Shown here one piece after another: positions 40,485 to 50,118 of a stretch of DNA of 64,000 bases; position 1 is the stretch's first letter; every line of letters starts with the position of its first letter. The notes below the pieces were generated by a model, which was given only the letters and a program-made list of their open reading frames with translations, made no database searches and had not been told where the DNA came from. This DNA comes from Rhodospirillum sp. (GTDB taxonomy: Bacteria; Pseudomonadota; Alphaproteobacteria; Rhodospirillales; Rhodospirillaceae). The DNA lies in the NCBI GenBank assembly GCA_021741145.1, contig JAIOYK010000005.1, positions 62,001-126,000 on the forward strand, read 5' to 3'. The position numbers were made by a program, and so were the translations under genes.

Positions 40485-41732
40485 ATGCCCACCGCCCCTT
40501 CTTCCTCCACCACCCCGACCCCCTTGGTCAAGGATGTGCTGATTGTCGGCGGCGGTTTGGTGGGCGGCACCCTGGCTTGCGCGCTCGCCCGCCATGGCGT
40601 CGACGTGGCGGTGATTGATGGCACGGACCCGAAGGCGCTGCTCGCGGCGGACTACGACGGCCGCTGTTCGGCCATCGCCCTGGCCTGCCAGAAGGTACTG
40701 GACACCGTCGGCCTGTGGGAACCCATGGCGGAGGAAACCCAGCCCATCCTAGACATCCGGGTGGCCGACGGCGACTCGCCCCTATTCCTGCACTATTGGC
40801 AAGAAGACGCGGGCGGCCCCATGGGCTACATGGCGGAAAACCGGTCCCTGCGCAAAGCCATCCTGAAGATGCTGCCCGCCCTGCCCAGCGCGACCTTGCT
40901 GGCTCCGGCGCGGCTGGCGACCCTGGATCGGTCCGTGGATGGTGTCACCGCGGTGTTGGCGGATGGTCGGGAGATCAAGGCGCGTGTGGTCCTGGCCTGT
41001 GATGGCCGTCGCTCCCAGGTGCGGTCCATGGCCGGGATCGGCATCAAGACGCTGGGCTACGGCCAGACCGCCATCGTCCTGACCGTCGAGCACGAACTGC
41101 CCCATGAGGGCTGCGCGGTGGAACATTTCCTCCCCGCCGGACCCTTCGCCATCCTGCCCATGCCCGGCAACACCTCCTCCCTGGTCTGGACGGAGAAGGA
41201 CCATTTGGTGAAGGGCATCCTGGACCTGCCCGACGACATCTTCCAGGCGGAGTTAGAAAAGCGCTTCGGGGATTTCCTGGGCTGGGTCAAGCCGGTGGGT
41301 CCCCGTTTCGCCTACCCCCTGACCCTCCAGTTCGCCGATCGCTACGTCGATACTCGGCTGGCCCTGGTGGGAGACGCCGCCCATGGCATGCATCCCGTGG
41401 CGGGGCAGGGCATGAACTACGGCCTGCGGGACGTCGCGGTGATCACCGAGATCCTGGTCAACGCCCACCGCCTGGGCATGGACCTGGGAACAAGCACCCT
41501 GTTGACCGACTACCAGGCCATGCGCCGGTACGACAATCTGCTGATGCTGGGGATCACCGACGTGATCGTCCGGTTGTTTTCCAACGACATCAAGCCCGTC
41601 GCCCTGGCCCGCCGCCTGGGCATCGCCGCGGTCGACAAGATGACCCCCTTGAAGAAGCTGTTCATGAACCACGCCATGGGCACCGTCAACCTCGGCCATA
41701 CGCCGAAGTTGATGAAAGGTGAGGCGCTTTGA
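40485..41732 (+). CDS. UbiH/UbiF/Coq6-family FAD-dependent monooxygenase
   Basis: A flavoprotein hydroxylase of 415 residues that adds a hydroxyl to the aromatic ring in ubiquinone synthesis. The dinucleotide fold GGGLVGGTLACALA is near residue 20, and the FAD motif GDAAHGMHPVAGQGMNYGLRD near 300. AGGAG precedes the ATG. Which ring position (C5, C1 or C6) it hydroxylates cannot be told. Confidence 0.9.
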   Translation: MPTAPSSSTTPTPLVKDVLIVGGGLVGGTLACALARHGVDVAVIDGTDPKALLAADYDGRCSAIALACQKVLDTVGLWEPMAEETQPILDIRVADGDSPLFLHYWQEDAGGPMGYMAENRSLRKAILKMLPALPSATLLAPARLATLDRSVDGVTAVLADGREIKARVVLACDGRRSQVRSMAGIGIKTLGYGQTAIVLTVEHELPHEGCAVEHFLPAGPFAILPMPGNTSSLVWTEKDHLVKGILDLPDDIFQAELEKRFGDFLGWVKPVGPRFAYPLTLQFADRYVDTRLALVGDAAHGMHPVAGQGMNYGLRDVAVITEILVNAHRLGMDLGTSTLLTDYQAMRRYDNLLMLGITDVIVRLFSNDIKPVALARRLGIAAVDKMTPLKKLFMNHAMGTVNLGHTPKLMKGEAL

Positions 41733-41735
41733 GGG

Positions 41736-41945
41736 TCAGACCTTCCGCGCCTCTCCTTCGTCCAGAGCGCGGGCCTCGTCGATGAGCATGATGGGGATGC
41801 CGTCGCGGATGGGGAAGGCCAAGCCACCCCGGTCATCGATCAGCTCCTGGGCTTCCGCGTCGTAGCGCAGAGTGTTATGGGATCCGGGCGCCACCAACAA
41901 CTCGAGCAGTTTGGGATCCGTGGGGCGAGAGGAACCTTCGGTCAT
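41736..41945 (-). CDS. Trm112-family small protein
   Basis: A 69-residue protein of the Trm112/YcaR type: [17 protein letters not shown], then [19 protein letters not shown]. In most relatives the first motif reads LVCP; here the Cys is replaced by Ala. Eukaryotic Trm112 activates methyltransferases; the bacterial role is unclear. GGAGA precedes the ATG. It is third in the thioredoxin-LON domain-Trm112 operon. Confidence 0.88.
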   Translation of the reverse strand: MTEGSSRPTDPKLLELLVAPGSHNTLRYDAEAQELIDDRGGLAFPIRDGIPIMLIDEARALDEGEARKV

Positions 41946-41969
41946 CGATCGATTCTCCGTGAATGAGAT

Positions 41970-42626
41970 CTACTGGGTGGCGCCGCCGGTGAAGGAGGTC
42001 GCCGCCCCCATGCGCAGCAGACCATACAACAGGTCCGCCCGGTCCCGTACCGTTTCCGATTCCAGCAAGGCCTGCTTTTCCGTCGGTTCGAAAGGGCAGG
42101 CCATGCAGAGCGCCGTCACCAGGGCCGGATCGGCCACATCCTGGATAGCCGACCAGTTGAACGTCAACCCATGAGTCCCGGCATAGGCCTTCAGGGCCTC
42201 CATAAAGCCATCCCGGTCCAAGCCAAGGGCCTGGGGTGGGGGATTGAGATCGTCGGCGTAAGGCCCATAGTCGGCCCGGACCCGGCGATAACCCTCCTTG
42301 CCCTCGATCTCCTCCACCACCTTCAAGCGCGATACCCCCAAGAGGGTGATCATCAACCGCCCGTCGTTGGTCTCGTTGAAGCTGACGATCCGTCCCAGGC
42401 AGGCCACGCCGTGCAAGGGCGAGGGATCAAGGGTTGGATCCCTGGGTTCGACCATGGCGAACATGCGCCCCTGGGCCAGGGCATCCAGGGTCATGGCCAG
42501 GTAGCGGGGTTCGAAAATCGTCAGGGGCAGGTGACCGGCGGGAAGCAAAAGCGCCCCGGTCAACGGAAAGACGGCCACCTCCCGGGGGAGATCCTGGAAT
42601 CGGGGCTGAAAAACCTGTCCACTCAC
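41970..42626 (-). CDS. LON peptidase N-terminal substrate-binding domain protein
   Basis: A 218-residue protein that consists of a stand-alone LON substrate-binding domain: VAVFPLTGALLLPAGHLPLTIFEPRYLAM, then GCLGRI-like VACLGRIVSF. No ATPase or protease domain is present. The GTG start has AGGGG upstream. It lies 38 bases after the thioredoxin gene and 24 before Trm112, a gene trio commonly seen in alphaproteobacteria. Its function is unknown. Confidence 0.9.
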   Translation of the reverse strand: MSGQVFQPRFQDLPREVAVFPLTGALLLPAGHLPLTIFEPRYLAMTLDALAQGRMFAMVEPRDPTLDPSPLHGVACLGRIVSFNETNDGRLMITLLGVSRLKVVEEIEGKEGYRRVRADYGPYADDLNPPPQALGLDRDGFMEALKAYAGTHGLTFNWSAIQDVADPALVTALCMACPFEPTEKQALLESETVRDRADLLYGLLRMGAATSFTGGATQ

Positions 42627-42664
42627 GGCCTAGACCCCTTCACACGGCGATCCCGAAGGATGGC

Positions 42665-43627
42665 TCAGGAAAACAGAATGGAGGACAGCCTGCGCCGTCC
42701 CGCGACCGTGACCTTATGGGCATGGCCCAGGGCCTCCCAGAACTTCAGAAGCTGTTTACGGGCGGCCTCCTCCTCCCAGGTTCGGTCCCGACGGATGGAT
42801 TCGAGAAGCTGGTCCTGGGCCTCGGCTTCGGCGCCGCCGGCGAACAGGGCGAGCGCGAGATCCATGCGGGCCTGGTGGTCGTCGGGATTGGCGTCCACCT
42901 TGGCCTGGAGTTCCGACGCCGGTCCGGCGGCGCTGGCCAGATCGGCGACCTCCAGCGAGGCCTTCACCGCCTGGATTTCCGGATCCTTCAGAAGCTCGGG
43001 CGGCAACTGATCAAACAGGCCGCGCACGTCATCCGTGGCGCCCAGGGCGATCTGGCAGCGCAGGGCGCCCGCGATGGCCCCCGCGTGCCGCGGATCCTGG
43101 GCGAGCACCTGCTGGTAGACCCCCAAGGCATTGGCCGGGTCGCCCCCGTCCAGCAGTTCCTTGGCCTGAGCCAGGGCGTCGTCGATGACATTCGCCGCCC
43201 CGCCCGTCAGCTTATCGATGAACGCGGCGATCTGACTCTCGGAGAGGGCACCCATGAAGCCGTCGACCGGCTGGCCATCACGGAAGGCGTAGACCGTGGG
43301 AATGGACTGGACCCGGAATTGAGCGGCCAGATCCTGGTTCTCGTCCACATTGACCTTGACCATGCGCACCGCCCCACCCCGGGCGTTCACGGCCTTTTCC
43401 AGGGCCGGACCAAGGGTCTTGCAGGGTCCACACCAGGGCGCCCAGAAGTCGACGATCACCGGAACCCGCATGCTGGTCTGGACCACGTCGTCCATGAACC
43501 GTTCAGTGTCGGTCTCCGTCACCAAGGCCCCCGAGGGAGCCCCGTTCGGCCCCGCCCCGTTCGGTCCTACTCCGCCCGTTTTGCCCGACGAAATGGGCCG
43601 TCCGCTTCCATCAATGATCAGAGACAT
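42665..43627 (-). CDS. Thioredoxin-TPR protein (CnoX/YbbN type)
   Basis: A 320-residue protein with an N-terminal thioredoxin fold and C-terminal tetratricopeptide-like helices. The active site WCGPC is at 65-69, so unlike E. coli CnoX it keeps both catalytic cysteines. The family acts as a chaperone or redox partner that feeds clients to GroEL and DnaK. A Gly/Asn/Pro-rich leader of about 35 residues precedes the fold. It is first in its operon. Confidence 0.92.
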   Translation of the reverse strand: MSLIIDGSGRPISSGKTGGVGPNGAGPNGAPSGALVTETDTERFMDDVVQTSMRVPVIVDFWAPWCGPCKTLGPALEKAVNARGGAVRMVKVNVDENQDLAAQFRVQSIPTVYAFRDGQPVDGFMGALSESQIAAFIDKLTGGAANVIDDALAQAKELLDGGDPANALGVYQQVLAQDPRHAGAIAGALRCQIALGATDDVRGLFDQLPPELLKDPEIQAVKASLEVADLASAAGPASELQAKVDANPDDHQARMDLALALFAGGAEAEAQDQLLESIRRDRTWEEEAARKQLLKFWEALGHAHKVTVAGRRRLSSILFS

Positions 43628-43938
43628 AAGCCCTGTTCCCTCACCTATCCGTTCCGTCCGTCACATGGCCTCGCGCCCATCCCGGGGGGCGCTTTCACGG
43701 CCCTTATGTGACTTGTTCCCAGCCTATTCGCAAGAGGGCAAGGAGAAATGGCGGGGTTTCCAAGCCCGGTCCTGGGTTCGAAGAAAAAAAATCCCTCTCG
43801 GAAAAAAGGCGCTTGCAATCGATCCCATCCTAAGTATTATCCGCCTCCACCGCGCCACGGAACGACACAGTCCTCCACCGGCCGGTTACCCTGGATCCAG
43901 GGCGGTTCACTTGGTACGAACCGACTTGGATCACGGAT
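43628..43938 (+). promoter_or_regulatory. Intergenic region with the tRNA-Gly promoter
   Basis: No gene is seen in these 311 bases. A good sigma-70-type promoter for the tRNA is ttgcaa (43813-43818) and tattat (43835-43840) with a 16-base spacer, about 95 bases before the tRNA. A 14-base palindrome ccctggatccaggg lies at 43889-43902. The left end also holds the promoter of the thioredoxin operon. Confidence 0.5.
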
Positions 43939-44013
43939 GCGGGTGTAGCTCAGGGGTAGAGCACAACCTTGCCAAGGTTGGGGTCGAGGGTTCGAATCCC
44001 TTCACCCGCTCCA
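43939..44013 (+). tRNA. tRNA-Gly (anticodon GCC)
   Basis: A complete cloverleaf: acceptor gcgggtg pairs with cacccgc, D arm gctcaggggtagagc, anticodon stem caacc/ggttg with loop ttgccaa giving anticodon GCC, T arm with gggttcgaatccc, discriminator T and an encoded CCA end. It reads GGC and GGU/GGC-type glycine codons. Confidence 0.97.
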
Positions 44014-44037
44014 GTCTAGAGGCCTTCATCGGCTTCC

Positions 44038-44067
44038 AAAAACGGCTCCCTTCGGGGGGCCGTTTTT
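44038..44067 (+). terminator. Rho-independent terminator of tRNA-Gly
   Basis: aaaaacggc pairs with gccgttttt around an inner tccc-ttcg-ggggg stem, with a T-rich end, starting 25 bases after the tRNA. Confidence 0.88.
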
Positions 44068-44166
44068 GTTTACACAACCCGGATGAGGCGTGGTGTGAGC
44101 AAAATGTAAGCAGATGGGGTCCGATTTGCCCGACTCCGGGTTCTCCACCGCCATGGCCCCTTCACC

Positions 44167-45619
44167 TTACCCGAGCGCGCTCCAGAACGAAGACTTGCGG
44201 CCATGCTCCCGACGGAGACGGGCCTCGTAAGCCTCGTGTGTCTCGACCTCCCCGAAGTCACGGATGGTCAACGACAAACTGGCGCACTCCAGAAGGTGGC
44301 GGGCGGCATGCTTGTAGCGGCTCGAGCGCCCTTGGGTCAGGGCGAAATCGATCATGGCCCGAAGCGTCAGGGTCGCGGCCAGTGGATGCTTTTCCGCAAG
44401 AAGCCGAGCCGCCGGGGTCAGGGTTTCATACCGATCGCCGTCCAACTCCTTGGCATGGTCGAAGACCACCTTGGCGGCCCGATCCAAGGCAGGCCAATCA
44501 GTCAGAAACCGCAAGGCCGAAAGCCAATGGTCATGGTGTTCGACATGATCGAGCGCCTTTTCCTCGGCTTCCACGTCATCGAAATCGGGAAGTTGTTTCA
44601 GATAGGCCCGCAAGTGCTCCGCCGACAGGACGCGATCAAAGCAGTCCCATCGGACCCGCTGGGCCTCCTCGCGCCGCCCGAGAGTATCGAGGACCGTAAT
44701 CCGGGCATCTTCCCACGCGAGGTCCCGCCACATCCAGGTCCGCCCGTCCTCCGACCCGCGCCGCTCGGCGGCATCAAGAATCTTTAGGGCCTCTTCCGCC
44801 CGCTCCGCCGTCACCAACCGAAGCGCGATCTCCGCGGCGATACCTGGCACCTTGCGCGTTTCCCCGTCGTATTGGGCGATGAAGGCATCAACATCTCCCT
44901 GGGCCTCGGCGATGTCCTTCAGGGCCAGACGAACGACACTAACCCGCGACTGTTCCCGGATTTCATCGGCGTAGATCGGCCCCGACGACGACCAGCCAAT
45001 CTGCTTGCGATCCCTCTCCGCCGGTCGTTTGACAGGGGTTTCGGACAAGATGATCATACGCTGTTTCAGGTGCTCCAGACCGGTCGCTCCCAAGGCGGGA
45101 GCCAGGATCGGAATCAAACCGTCGAACTGACCGTAGTCGGGGCCTGTCAGCGCGTTGAATGCCCGATCGGCCAAGGGTTTCGGATCGGCCTTGGCCGTCA
45201 CGGCCAAATCGCCGAGAGCACCGAGGGGCCTCGCGGAAGACGTCACCGATGGTTCCGTTGTCATCACTTCGCTCGTAGGTGGGTTCCGCCAGATCCATAA
45301 AGCGCCATAGAAGGTCGAGGGCCTCATTCGGATCCGCTGGCGCCAGGGTTTCGACAATAGCTCGACGCTGCGTATCGAGATCGGCGGCGAGGGCGCGGAT
45401 ACCCGACCAATCCACGAAAGACCGCGACTGGGCGAGGGTGGTCAGACGCTTGCGGATTTCCTTGGCCAGATCACCCGGCCCTTGCGCCGCCGCCAGTTCA
45501 ATGCGCAACCGACGCTTGGCCGCCGCGTCTCCGGTACTGATTTCGATCAGCAGGGCCACCAGACGCTCCACGCCAAGGGCTTCCAGGTTTTTCGCGTTCA
45601 AGGTCTTTTTCGAAGCCAT
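44167..45619 (-). pseudogene. DUF6880-type gene with a frameshift
   Basis: Two overlapping frames together make one protein of the alphaproteobacterial DUF6880 type. The first part starts MASKKTLNAKNLEALGVERL (ATG 45619) and runs to GDVFREA; the sequence then continues in the other frame from GALGDLAVTAKADPKPLADRA to the stop at 44167. The change of frame falls near 45215-45235, in the C-run ccgaggggcc on the plus strand. An upstream SWIM-like domain seen in some relatives is absent. It may be a real pseudogene, a programmed event or a sequencing error. The domain has no known function to me. Confidence 0.75.
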
Positions 45620-46147
45620 GGTCACATCCCAAGTTTCAAGTCATGCAAATGGTCGCGGCTGGTTCGCGGAGAGACTTTTGTTTTCTTGTCACCATAAGCA
45701 AGCAAGCGGCAAAGGCCAATTATTCGATGATCGTGTCCCTGGAATTGGTGTAACAGCGTGATCGCCGTTTTATCTCCGGCAGGCTTGGCTGGGTTGATCA
45801 GGCTGCCGCGACGGGCGGCAGGCTGGTGAGGGGATCATCGCCCAAGGGGGCAACGGATTCCAGGGTCATGTAACGGGATCGCTGGACGGCCCCTCCGAGC
45901 CCACGACCAGGGACACGATTCCCTCGTCGGGGCCGATAAAGTCATCGTTTTGACTCGTGCCATGATCGTATGATCCATCGCTATTCGAGTGGATCGACCG
46001 CATCATCTGGGTCCCCTCGGAAGAGCAGTGGCCCCCCATACAAACCACTCGATAGCCGCAAAAAGTTAATCCATCATTTAAAACTCTCGTGGTTCGATGA
46101 GAAAGTTTCGCACCACGCGTGACGGGAAGAGACCAAAGAGGAAAAGA
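45620..46147. other. Intergenic region before the glycan cluster
   Basis: These 528 bases show no clear gene apart from a small doubtful ORF. The part nearest 46148 is AT-rich and should hold the promoter of the first glycosyltransferase. Confidence 0.4.
45866..46048 (-). CDS. Doubtful small ORF
   Basis: A 60-codon frame starting with GTG and encoding a hydrophilic Ser/Asp/Gly-rich peptide (SNSDGSYDHGTSQNDD). No ribosome-binding site or family is recognised. It could be a remnant of a decayed gene or chance. Confidence 0.2.
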   Translation of the reverse strand: MVCMGGHCSSEGTQMMRSIHSNSDGSYDHGTSQNDDFIGPDEGIVSLVVGSEGPSSDPVT

Positions 46148-47917
46148 ATGTCGATTGCAAATTACCCATCTGGTAAAGAATTAGCGATTATTCGATCTCT
46201 TCCTTTTGATTATAAGATCATTCTGGATAATATACAAACGCAAGGCCTGTCAGATCGGCTCGAGACCGAGCGAAGCCTTGTCGAGGATGGTCGCCTTGTC
46301 ATGGGAGACGGACGGCCAATCCGCGTTGGGGCCTTGGTGGTGGGTGCCGATCCACTGACACCCCATGCCAGGGAGTTGCTTTATTCCCTGGTGGTTCAGA
46401 GTTTCCTTCCAACTTCTGTCGCGTTGCTTCCCGCGGTCGGTGTTGATCCCGATCACCTGGAGATCTGGGCGATGACCATGGGATCCTTGCCCACTTGCGT
46501 GGTATCCGACGTTCGCGCCTGGATGGCCGCCGAAACTCTCGATCTCGTGGTGGTTTTGGGAGAAGGGACGGTCGCTCACCCCGGCCTATTCATGGGCGTG
46601 GCCCGAGCCGCGCGGCGGGACCAGCCTGATTTCATGGTCTGGAACCATGTGCTCATAGCGCCAAGCGGGGACATCGATGGGGTGACGTACTTGCGGTGCC
46701 CCGATCCGCGCACCCAACCTCACGCCTTGGACCATATGGATATCTGCGGTCCATCCTGGGCGATTTCGCCCGCTTTACTGTCCTCGATCGAAGGTCCGTT
46801 GGAAACCCGTCTCGTTGAAGGATGGCGCCATCCCTTGACCATCGAGCTCTTTCGTCGAGACTTTAAGACCACGCGATTGACGGAGTTTTTGGGTGCTCAC
46901 CATCGGGACACCTTCCACATCGACGCCTGGCCTTTGGCGCGGGACGCTCTCGCTGATTATCGGCGATTGCTGGAAACGGAGGGATTCCTCCTCGTGGTCG
47001 ATCCGGAGAACGCGCTGCAACCCATTCGTCGTTCGCCCCTGCGTCGGGCACTCACCATTGATGCTATCATCAGCTTTCGAAATAAGGCGGACTTGACCAT
47101 CAAGGCCTTGCGGTCCTTGGAGAGGCAGGAAACCACCGCGCGACTTTGCGTTTTCCTGGTTGACAACCAATCGGATCCAGAAGAACGCCGTTTGGTGGAG
47201 GACGCGGCGCGGACAACCCGTGATGGGGTCGTGGCGCGGGTCTTGTCCTATGATCGTCCCTTCAATCACAGCGCTCAGACCAATCTGGCCACGGCCGTGG
47301 GACAGGGAGAGGTCTTGCTGTTCATGAGCAACGATTGCGTTTTGGGGCCAGCAACCTTGGACGAAATGGCCGCCTGGGCCCTTGTCCCCGACATTGGATC
47401 GGTGGGGCCACGGATCGAAACCGCCGAGGGAAAGCTCAGTTGTTCGGGAATTAGCGCTCTTTATCTCAATCAGAATTTCCTGCCCCTTGTTGTGGAGGGG
47501 TTCGATCATCACCTTGCCGGGTCCATTCGCGAGGTGGTTGCCAATACCTTCGCTTGTGCTTGCGTTTCGCGGGCCGTTTTCCAGCACGCGGGACCGCTAA
47601 ATGATGTGGATTTTCCCATCGGCTTGAACGACGTGGAATATGGCTTGCGTCTGGAGCGTTTGGGGTATCGGAATCTCTATCTTGGTCCGATCTTGGCGGA
47701 GCACGAGGCCTTAGGGAGTCGCGTGGGTGCCGATGATGGGGCTCAGGCGGATCTGTTGAGAGTGGCCTACCCGTCCTTGTTCACCGACAAGGAGCGTCGT
47801 TTCGAATTCGACTTCCTGCGCCAAGCGAAGGCGGTGGTTTTGCGGAGCGAACTGCATCGCAAGCTCTCGGAGATTGAGGAAGCTGGCGACTACAGACGGA
47901 GTTTCAAGGAATTATGA
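46148..47917 (+). CDS. Two-domain GT2-family glycosyltransferase
   Basis: A 589-residue enzyme likely adding sugars to a surface polysaccharide. The N-terminal half (about 50-280) looks like a degenerate GT-A domain; the C-terminal half is a clear GT2 (IISFRNKADLTIKALRSLERQ, VFLVDNQSDPEE, then LLFMSNDCV with the metal-binding Asp and a later NDVEYGLRLERLGYR). The ATG at 46148 has AGAGGA directly upstream, whereas the ATG at 46097 has none. Base composition is less GC-rich than the housekeeping genes, consistent with transfer. It converges with the FkbM gene. Confidence 0.85.
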   Translation: MSIANYPSGKELAIIRSLPFDYKIILDNIQTQGLSDRLETERSLVEDGRLVMGDGRPIRVGALVVGADPLTPHARELLYSLVVQSFLPTSVALLPAVGVDPDHLEIWAMTMGSLPTCVVSDVRAWMAAETLDLVVVLGEGTVAHPGLFMGVARAARRDQPDFMVWNHVLIAPSGDIDGVTYLRCPDPRTQPHALDHMDICGPSWAISPALLSSIEGPLETRLVEGWRHPLTIELFRRDFKTTRLTEFLGAHHRDTFHIDAWPLARDALADYRRLLETEGFLLVVDPENALQPIRRSPLRRALTIDAIISFRNKADLTIKALRSLERQETTARLCVFLVDNQSDPEERRLVEDAARTTRDGVVARVLSYDRPFNHSAQTNLATAVGQGEVLLFMSNDCVLGPATLDEMAAWALVPDIGSVGPRIETAEGKLSCSGISALYLNQNFLPLVVEGFDHHLAGSIREVVANTFACACVSRAVFQHAGPLNDVDFPIGLNDVEYGLRLERLGYRNLYLGPILAEHEALGSRVGADDGAQADLLRVAYPSLFTDKERRFEFDFLRQAKAVVLRSELHRKLSEIEEAGDYRRSFKEL

Positions 47918-48031
47918 AGGATTAGTTTTCTGAACTGCCTTCTGGGGGAATAACGATTTGTGGATTCGGAAAATTTATATCTGATAAGCTAAAATTCGCA
48001 ATTTTTACTATAAAATTTAGTTGAACTCAAA

Positions 48032-48829
48032 TCACGAGTCAATGTAGATGTCACCCCACAATAATGGATCGGCATCCGCATGAAGATAATCGATCAAGAA
48101 GGCTTTATTCTCCCAAGTACCGAAACAAAAAAACGGATCTTCTGCTCGACAAAAATTGAACCGGTCATACCCCAAAGTCTCCAGATGGTCGAGCGCCCGG
48201 AAAACACTCTTGGCGGCTTCCACGGCATACTCCAGGGAGAGAATCCCAATCTTCCGGCCCAACCCCGCAACCACGCGTTCCTCGAACCCTTCCACGTCGA
48301 TCTTACAATAGGTTGGCGAACCATGGCGAGCCACCAGATCGTCCAGGGTCGTGACCGGAATCAAGAGGGATTTTTCCCATCGGTAACCCGCGAATCGACC
48401 GTGCTTCCACGCTTCGGAAAACGTACTGATGGTGGGCGCGTCCTCGCATATGGACAGGGGCAGCACCCCCGACCGATCCGCCAATCCAACCGGCTCGATC
48501 AACACGTCAGGGAGATCGGCGAACCGTTGCGCCAAAACGGCCAGACAAGCCGGTTGAGGCTCCACCAGAATCAGACGGCAGCCTTGCTCAAGAAACGGTC
48601 TCGCCTTTTCTCCGCGATGGGCGCCGATATCGAACACCAAATCCCCGGCCTCCACGAGGTCGATGATCCGGCGGCACCGCAAATCCGCCTCTCTCCGCTC
48701 CGCGAGACCGGTCAAACGGGTGATCTGGGCGGAAACAGTCGGCTGCGGGAAGGCCGCGTATAACGCCAAAGCTTGCTGGAAATCTCGCGCTCGGTGCGAA
48801 GCCAGAGCAGCCTCGAACAAGGCACCCAT
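48032..48829 (-). CDS. FkbM-family methyltransferase
   Basis: A 265-residue SAM-dependent O-methyltransferase. The SAM motif is LVFDIGAHRGEKA at 64-76, followed by the family's LVEPQPACL, TLDDLVARHG and YCKIDVEGFEERVVAGL. The ATG at 48829 lies 4 bases after the stop of the GT2 gene, so they are cotranscribed; the longer frame upstream runs inside that gene. It probably methylates a sugar hydroxyl of the surface glycan. Confidence 0.85.
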   Translation of the reverse strand: MGALFEAALASHRARDFQQALALYAAFPQPTVSAQITRLTGLAERREADLRCRRIIDLVEAGDLVFDIGAHRGEKARPFLEQGCRLILVEPQPACLAVLAQRFADLPDVLIEPVGLADRSGVLPLSICEDAPTISTFSEAWKHGRFAGYRWEKSLLIPVTTLDDLVARHGSPTYCKIDVEGFEERVVAGLGRKIGILSLEYAVEAAKSVFRALDHLETLGYDRFNFCRAEDPFFCFGTWENKAFLIDYLHADADPLLWGDIYIDS

Positions 48830-48833
48830 GGGA

Positions 48834-49751
48834 TCAGCCAAGCGCCTGTCCTTCCCACCCGATCTCTCCGACCTCCGCCGAGGGGGACCGGCCAGCGGCA
48901 ACCGGATAGGATCGCTCGCAGGCCTCCATGACACGCCCGAGCGCGAGAATATCGGAGGACGACATCTCTCCATACATGGCACCAGAGCCGCTTCGAAACG
49001 TCTTTACTTCACCACCCCTAAAGATGGCGCGACGGTGGGCGTCCACTCGTTCCACATAGTCCTTGACCGTCTTCTCGTTGTCCTCGCGGTTAATTTCCGT
49101 TTGGGAATTAGGATGAAGACGACCATAGGCGGCCACGATGGGAATGAAAGTCGATTGATAACCCCTAAGATTGAAATTCAAAACCATTTCAAGAAATGGG
49201 TTAGCTCGGGACATTAAGTCGTTCCGCTCGGCGGACGGAAAGCAGTCTTCGAAAACGGAGCGCCGAACAATGTAATTGATTTCCGGGTACCATAGGCGTG
49301 TCGCGAACCAGAAGCCCAGAAAAGCTTCCCCCTTAGGCGGAGGACGATCAAGCAGAACCGGCCACCACAGATGAATGAGACCACCATCTTCTTCCATATA
49401 CTGGCAACCGCCCCAAACAAGAGACAGCCGTGGATCGGCATCGAGCGCCGCCACGGCGCGGGCAAACCAGTTGCGAGACATGTAACCGTCCGAGGCACAG
49501 CAATGGCCGATGTATTCACCGGTCGCCATGGCCAAACCCTTTCGGAATCCCTCCAGCATGCAACTGTCCGGTTCCGATATCCATCGGAGATGATCATACC
49601 GGTCCAACAAGGCCTGCGTTCCGTCCGTGGATGCGCCGTCCACAACGATGTGCTCGTAATCCGAGAAACGCTGGAATTGGACGGATTGGATTGCCTCTTC
49701 CAATGTATGGGCGGAATTCTTAGTCGTGGTGATGATCGAGAGTTTGGACAT
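48834..49751 (-). CDS. GT2-family glycosyltransferase
   Basis: A 305-residue single-domain GT-A enzyme. It starts MSKLSIITTTKNSAHTLEEAI, with HIVVDGASTDGTQ and WISEPDSCMLEGFRKGLAMATGEYIG, and the acidic motif ASDGY where relatives have ADD. It resembles the type that transfers a hexose or aminosugar to a growing chain. Cotranscribed with the FkbM gene. The donor is unknown. Confidence 0.88.
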   Translation of the reverse strand: MSKLSIITTTKNSAHTLEEAIQSVQFQRFSDYEHIVVDGASTDGTQALLDRYDHLRWISEPDSCMLEGFRKGLAMATGEYIGHCCASDGYMSRNWFARAVAALDADPRLSLVWGGCQYMEEDGGLIHLWWPVLLDRPPPKGEAFLGFWFATRLWYPEINYIVRRSVFEDCFPSAERNDLMSRANPFLEMVLNFNLRGYQSTFIPIVAAYGRLHPNSQTEINREDNEKTVKDYVERVDAHRRAIFRGGEVKTFRSGSGAMYGEMSSSDILALGRVMEACERSYPVAAGRSPSAEVGEIGWEGQALG

Positions 49752-50118
49752 GCGTTGTATGAGCCCTTTCCAGTGCCCAAGGGGACGTGCGGTTGGTTCT
49801 GGCGAAAGGAGAGTTGTGTTTGCCTTAGCGTCTGACTCATGAGGGCTTAGCGCCCGGATTGATTGCTCAACTCATGACGTTTGTCATGAACAGTAGGACA
49901 CGGAAACAGGAGAGCACGACCAGATATGGATCAAGCATAAACAATGACCTTAAAATCGGGACTGGACAGTGTCAACGGAATTGGGGCCCGTTTCTTTTGA
50001 ATTGAAACTTCATTTTCTTATAATTTTCCATTGGGATAGCGCCAAATAGCCAGAGGGCGGATCGGGGATGGCTTTCCCGGCTGCGTTTGATCCCGATCGA
50101 TGGTGGTTCCAATGCTCT
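49752..50118. other. Intergenic region upstream of the GT2/FkbM pair
   Basis: No gene in these 367 bases. It contains a perfect dyad tcatgac-gttt-gtcatga (49872-49889), about 120 bases before the GT2 start, a candidate operator or hairpin. The stretch 49990-50040 is AT-rich and could include the promoter. Confidence 0.4.

Noticed and set aside
43939-44013. Duplicate of the tRNA-Gly 3' end as an att site
   Set aside because: No second copy was noticed in the window; the idea is kept only as a possibility outside it.
49945-49956. 12-mer tgaccttaaaat shared with 56778-56789
   Set aside because: Shared 12-mers are expected by chance in a window of this size, and the second copy overlaps a start codon.
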